From: Planctomycetota bacterium
GTDB taxonomy: Bacteria; Planctomycetota; SBBH01; JAHFOU01
Assembly: GCA_023261525.1 (NCBI GenBank)
Contig: JAHFOU010000108.1
Span: 1 to 7,337 of the forward strand
Length of the DNA stretch: 7,337 nucleotides
Reading direction: 5' to 3'
Shown here: positions 4,914 through 7,337 of the stretch, in pieces
How the letters are laid out: each line of letters opens with the position of its first letter
How positions within the stretch are numbered: position 1 is the first letter of the stretch
Program-made: the position numbers and the translations under genes
The notes under the pieces: generated by a model
Database searches by the model: none
The model's input: the letters and a program-made list of their open reading frames with translations, nothing else
What the model was told of the DNA's origin: nothing

Positions 4914-6832
4914 CACGGGCTTGGCGCTGAGGAGGGAGAGGCGGCGGGTTCCACCCAGGTCTTCTGCCAGAGTTCCAGGGTCAGCAGGGCCCAGAGCCGG
5001 TGGGCATGGTAGGCCCGGCCCGAGACGTGCTCGTCCACCAGGGTGCGCACGGCCTCCGGCCGGAACAGCCCCCGTCCCAGGGCCTTCTGGGAAAGCAGGG
5101 TCTCCCTCAGGAATCCCGACATCTCCGACCTCAGCCAGCGGCTGACCGGGACGGCGAAGCCCATCTTGGCCCTCCAGACGCTCCGGGAGGGGAGGCGGGG
5201 GGCCATGGCCCGCTTCAGGCAGAGCTTGCCCCCGAGGAGGCCGACCTTTTGCGAGGACGGGATGCGCAGGGCGAACTCGATCAGCTTGTGGTCCAGGAAG
5301 GGGCCCCGGCATTCCAGGGAGTGGGCCATGGAGGCGATGTCCACCTTGGTCAGCAGGGCGCAGGGCAGGTAGCTCTGGAGGTCCACGGCCTCCATGCGGT
5401 CCACGACGTCGCTGAATCCCGCCCCCAGCCCTCCCAGCCACTCGAAGGGCTCCAGACCCCCGGCGGCGCGGTGGGCTTCCGGGCTCATCAGGGCCGCGCG
5501 GCGGACGGGATCGAAGAAGGCCACCCAGTGGGCGTAGCGCCGCATCGGATCGGGGTCCGAGACCTCCAGGAAGCGCCGGGCCATGCGGCCGAGGCCCTTC
5601 TCGTCATGGCCGGGCAGGGATTTCAGGAGGGCCTCGGGCGCTGCGCGGACCCAGGCCGGGAGGCTGCGCCAGCGCTCGAAGGCCAGGTTGGCCCGGTAGC
5701 GGGGATAGCCGCCGAAGGCCTCGTCGCCCCCGTCCCCGGTCAGGGCCACCGTCACGTGGCGGCGGGCATGGGCCGAGACCAGCCAGGTGGGCAGGGCCGA
5801 GGAGTCCGCGAAGGGCTCGTCGTACTGCCAGGCCAGCTTCGGGAGAAGGGCCATGGCGTCCGGTCGGACGATCTCCTCCCGGTGCTGGGCCCCGATGCGG
5901 GCCGCCACGGCCCGGGCATGGGCGGTCTCATCATAGGCCGCCTCCTCGAAGCCGATGGAGAAGGTGCGTACAGGGGACTTGGATTGGAGGGCCATGGAGG
6001 CCGCCACGGCCGAGGAATCCACCCCGCCGGAGAGGAAGGCGCCCAGGGGGACCTCGCTGATCATGCGCAGGCGCACCGCCTCGTCCAGCTGGGCGCGGAG
6101 GGCCTCTTCCAGGGCCTTTCCGGTGAGATTGAGTTTTTCCGCTCCGGATTCGAGACGCCAGTAGGGCTTCACCGTCACGCGCCCGTCCTGCCAGGTGAGC
6201 ACGTGGGCGGGCGGGAGCTTGCGGATGCCCCGGAAACCTGTCCAGGGATGGGGCACGTACTGGAAGCTGAGGAAGAGGGCCAGGGCCTGGGGATCGACCT
6301 CGCGGGGGACCCCGGGCAGGGCCAGGAGGGCCTTGATCTCGGAGGCGAAGGAGAGGGTGCCGTCGGCGTCCATGCGATAGACGAAAGGCTTCACGCCCAG
6401 GCGATCCCGGGCCGCCAGCAGGCGGCGCGTGCGGGCGTCCCAGAGGGCGAAGGAGAACATGCCGCGGAGGTCCTCGACGCAGGCGTCGCCCTTCTCCTCA
6501 TAGAGGTGGAGGATGACCTCGGTGTCCGAGCGCGTGCGGAAGCGATGCCCCTTGGCCTCCAGCATCGGCCTCAGCTCCCGGTAGTTGTAGATCTCCCCGT
6601 TGAAGGTGATCGTGACCGGGGCGCAGGGGCTCGTCATGGGCTGGGCCCCGGTATCCAGGTCGATGATGGACAGGCGCTGGTGGCCCAGGAGGACGCGGGG
6701 GTTGCCCTCCTCCAGGTGAACCCCGTCCCCGTCCGGGCCCCGGTGGACGATCATGCGCATCATGCGGCGGAGCTCCCGCTCGCCGAGGTCGGCGGGGGGG
6801 CGGGAGGTCAGGATGCCCGCGATCCCGCACAT
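4913..6832 (-). CDS. asnB: AsnB-type glutamine-dependent amidotransferase (asparagine synthase family)
   Basis: Uses glutamine-derived ammonia and ATP to amidate a carboxylate: aspartate in true asparagine synthetase, or another acceptor in glycan clusters. The 639 residues begin MCGIAGIL, with Cys2 as the class II glutaminase nucleophile. Glutamine-site residues are all present: R53 in GHQRLSIIDL, N78-G79-E80 in FNGEIYNY and D103 in SDTEV. The C-terminal synthetase half has the ATP pyrophosphatase loop SGGVDSS (268-274), TGDGGDEAFGG (G366-D370 core), and the late KMGFAVPVSRWLR and HRLWALLTLELW segments. Both half-reactions should therefore work. The ATG (6832-6830) overlaps the glycosyltransferase stop as TGATG, with a weak AGGCGG 7 bases before it. 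The long frame is open further upstream, but MCG must be the start because Cys2 has to be N-terminal. At 639 residues it is longer than E. coli AsnB (about 554) and in the range of surface-glycan associated homologues, so free asparagine synthesis is not assured. Confidence 0.92.
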   Translation of the reverse strand: MCGIAGILTSRPPADLGERELRRMMRMIVHRGPDGDGVHLEEGNPRVLLGHQRLSIIDLDTGAQPMTSPCAPVTITFNGEIYNYRELRPMLEAKGHRFRTRSDTEVILHLYEEKGDACVEDLRGMFSFALWDARTRRLLAARDRLGVKPFVYRMDADGTLSFASEIKALLALPGVPREVDPQALALFLSFQYVPHPWTGFRGIRKLPPAHVLTWQDGRVTVKPYWRLESGAEKLNLTGKALEEALRAQLDEAVRLRMISEVPLGAFLSGGVDSSAVAASMALQSKSPVRTFSIGFEEAAYDETAHARAVAARIGAQHREEIVRPDAMALLPKLAWQYDEPFADSSALPTWLVSAHARRHVTVALTGDGGDEAFGGYPRYRANLAFERWRSLPAWVRAAPEALLKSLPGHDEKGLGRMARRFLEVSDPDPMRRYAHWVAFFDPVRRAALMSPEAHRAAGGLEPFEWLGGLGAGFSDVVDRMEAVDLQSYLPCALLTKVDIASMAHSLECRGPFLDHKLIEFALRIPSSQKVGLLGGKLCLKRAMAPRLPSRSVWRAKMGFAVPVSRWLRSEMSGFLRETLLSQKALGRGLFRPEAVRTLVDEHVSGRAYHAHRLWALLTLELWQKTWVEPAASPSSAPSP

Positions 6833-7337
6833 CAGCGGGCCGCCTGACGATAGACGGCCAGGGTGGCCTCGGCCATGGCCTCCACGGTGTAGCGTCGGGC
6901 GCGTCGACGGCCTTTTTCGATCAAGTCCCGGCGCAGGGCGGGCTCCGTGGCGATCCGGGTCAGGGCCTTGGCGATGGCCCCGGGATCCGCCGGATCGCAG
7001 AGCAGGCCGGCCTCGCCGACGACCTCCGGTCCCGCCCCCGCCGTGGTCCCGATCACGGGGCAATCGTAGGCCATGGCCTCTACCCAGGGGAAGCCGAAGG
7101 TCTCGTACCAGGAGACCAGGCAGAGGGCCGTCGCGCCCCGGTACAGGGTTGCCAAACGGGAATCGTCCAGGCCAAGAGGCCCCGGGAAGTCCAGGCCAGG
7201 GGCCTGGAGCCTTGAGATGCGCTCCCCCACCACGCCCGGCCCCTTCGGCTCGGCCCCGACCAGGATCAGGCGGTGCGGAAGCCCCGAGGCGGATTTGAAG
7301 CGGGCAAAGCCCTCCAGGAGGTTTCCCAGGTTCTTGC
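6832..7337 (-). CDS. Glycosyltransferase, GT4 family (GT-B fold), 3' part only
   Basis: Predicted to move a sugar from a nucleotide-sugar donor onto a glycan or lipid carrier at the inner face of the membrane. Only the C-terminal 167 residues are inside the window; the frame is open to the edge, so a GTG at 7233 is not the true start. The visible part opens KNLGNLLEGFARF, the usual start of the C-terminal Rossmann domain, then LILVGAEPKG. It carries the E-x7-E nucleotide-sugar motif between 7104 and 7078 (ETFGFPWVE), followed by EAMAYDCPVIGT, then GPEVVGEAGLLCDPADP and the C-terminal helices RRDLIEKGRRRARRYTVEAMA. These are standard features of Glycos_transf_1 proteins. It is the upstream gene of the glycosyltransferase-amidotransferase-methyltransferase cassette. 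The sugar cannot be named. Confidence 0.9.
   Translation of the reverse strand, partial: KNLGNLLEGFARFKSASGLPHRLILVGAEPKGPGVVGERISRLQAPGLDFPGPLGLDDSRLATLYRGATALCLVSWYETFGFPWVEAMAYDCPVIGTTAGAGPEVVGEAGLLCDPADPGAIAKALTRIATEPALRRDLIEKGRRRARRYTVEAMAEATLAVYRQAAR

Noticed and set aside
4914..5441. Upstream extension of the methyltransferase frame to an ATG at 5441
   Set aside because: The extra residues are Pro/Gly/Arg shadow of the amidotransferase. The SAM methyltransferase homology begins just after the ATG at 4913, which forms a TGATG junction.
6791..6804. G-rich run (GGCGGGGGGGCGGG) as a possible G-quadruplex
   Set aside because: It lies inside the amidotransferase coding region and encodes ordinary Pro-rich residues near the N-terminus; there are too few separated G-tracts to claim structure.
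5000..6847. Plus-strand open frame (615 codons) opposite the amidotransferase
   Set aside because: Gly/Gln/His-rich shadow with no domain; the minus-strand frame has all class II amidotransferase catalytic residues.
6833..7063. Upstream extension of the amidotransferase frame to a start at 7063
   Set aside because: Class II amidotransferases need the catalytic Cys at position 2, which is supplied only by the ATG at 6832. The extension mirrors the glycosyltransferase.

Overview
The window is high-GC bacterial DNA (G+C clearly well above 60%), almost wall-to-wall coding, with no stretch over about 80 bases outside a gene. The gene set (flagellin, ECF sigma/anti-sigma pair, surface-glycan type asparagine-synthase amidotransferase, class I methyltransferase, GT4 glycosyltransferase) fits a motile, free-living Gram-negative-like bacterium. 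My best guess is an Acidobacteriota/Holophagae-type or deltaproteobacterial-type genome. That is an impression from gene style and base composition, not something the sequence proves.

Left block (1-1676, minus strand): a stress-response style operon read right to left. An ECF sigma factor is followed by a membrane anti-sigma factor with a zinc-finger N-terminus and a C-terminal PDZ domain (ATGA overlap). Then comes the 5' part of an Ogt/MGMT-type methylated-DNA--protein-cysteine methyltransferase, starting at a TTG that overlaps the anti-sigma stop (TTGA). Its catalytic end lies outside the window.

Centre (1650-4111, plus strand): a glyoxylate/hydroxypyruvate-reductase type D-2-hydroxyacid dehydrogenase, whose predicted 5' end overlaps the 5' end of the divergent sigma gene by 27 bp, then a flagellin gene. 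A sigma70-like promoter for the flagellin straddles the dehydrogenase stop codon, and the short leader carries a hairpin and a good ribosome binding site.

Right block (4092-7337, minus strand): a glycan-type cassette read right to left: GT4 glycosyltransferase (3' part only), AsnB-type glutamine amidotransferase, SAM-dependent methyltransferase. Both junctions are TGATG one-base overlaps, so the three are probably co-translated. The last gene runs tail-to-tail into the flagellin with a 20 bp overlap of the coding ends.

All genes look intact apart from the two cut by the window edges. I see no tRNA, rRNA, CRISPR, insertion sequence or phage feature. No clearly new system is evident. The most interesting points are the PDZ-bearing anti-sigma factor coupled to a DNA-alkylation-repair gene, the overlapping divergent and convergent gene ends, and the flagellin 5' leader hairpin.
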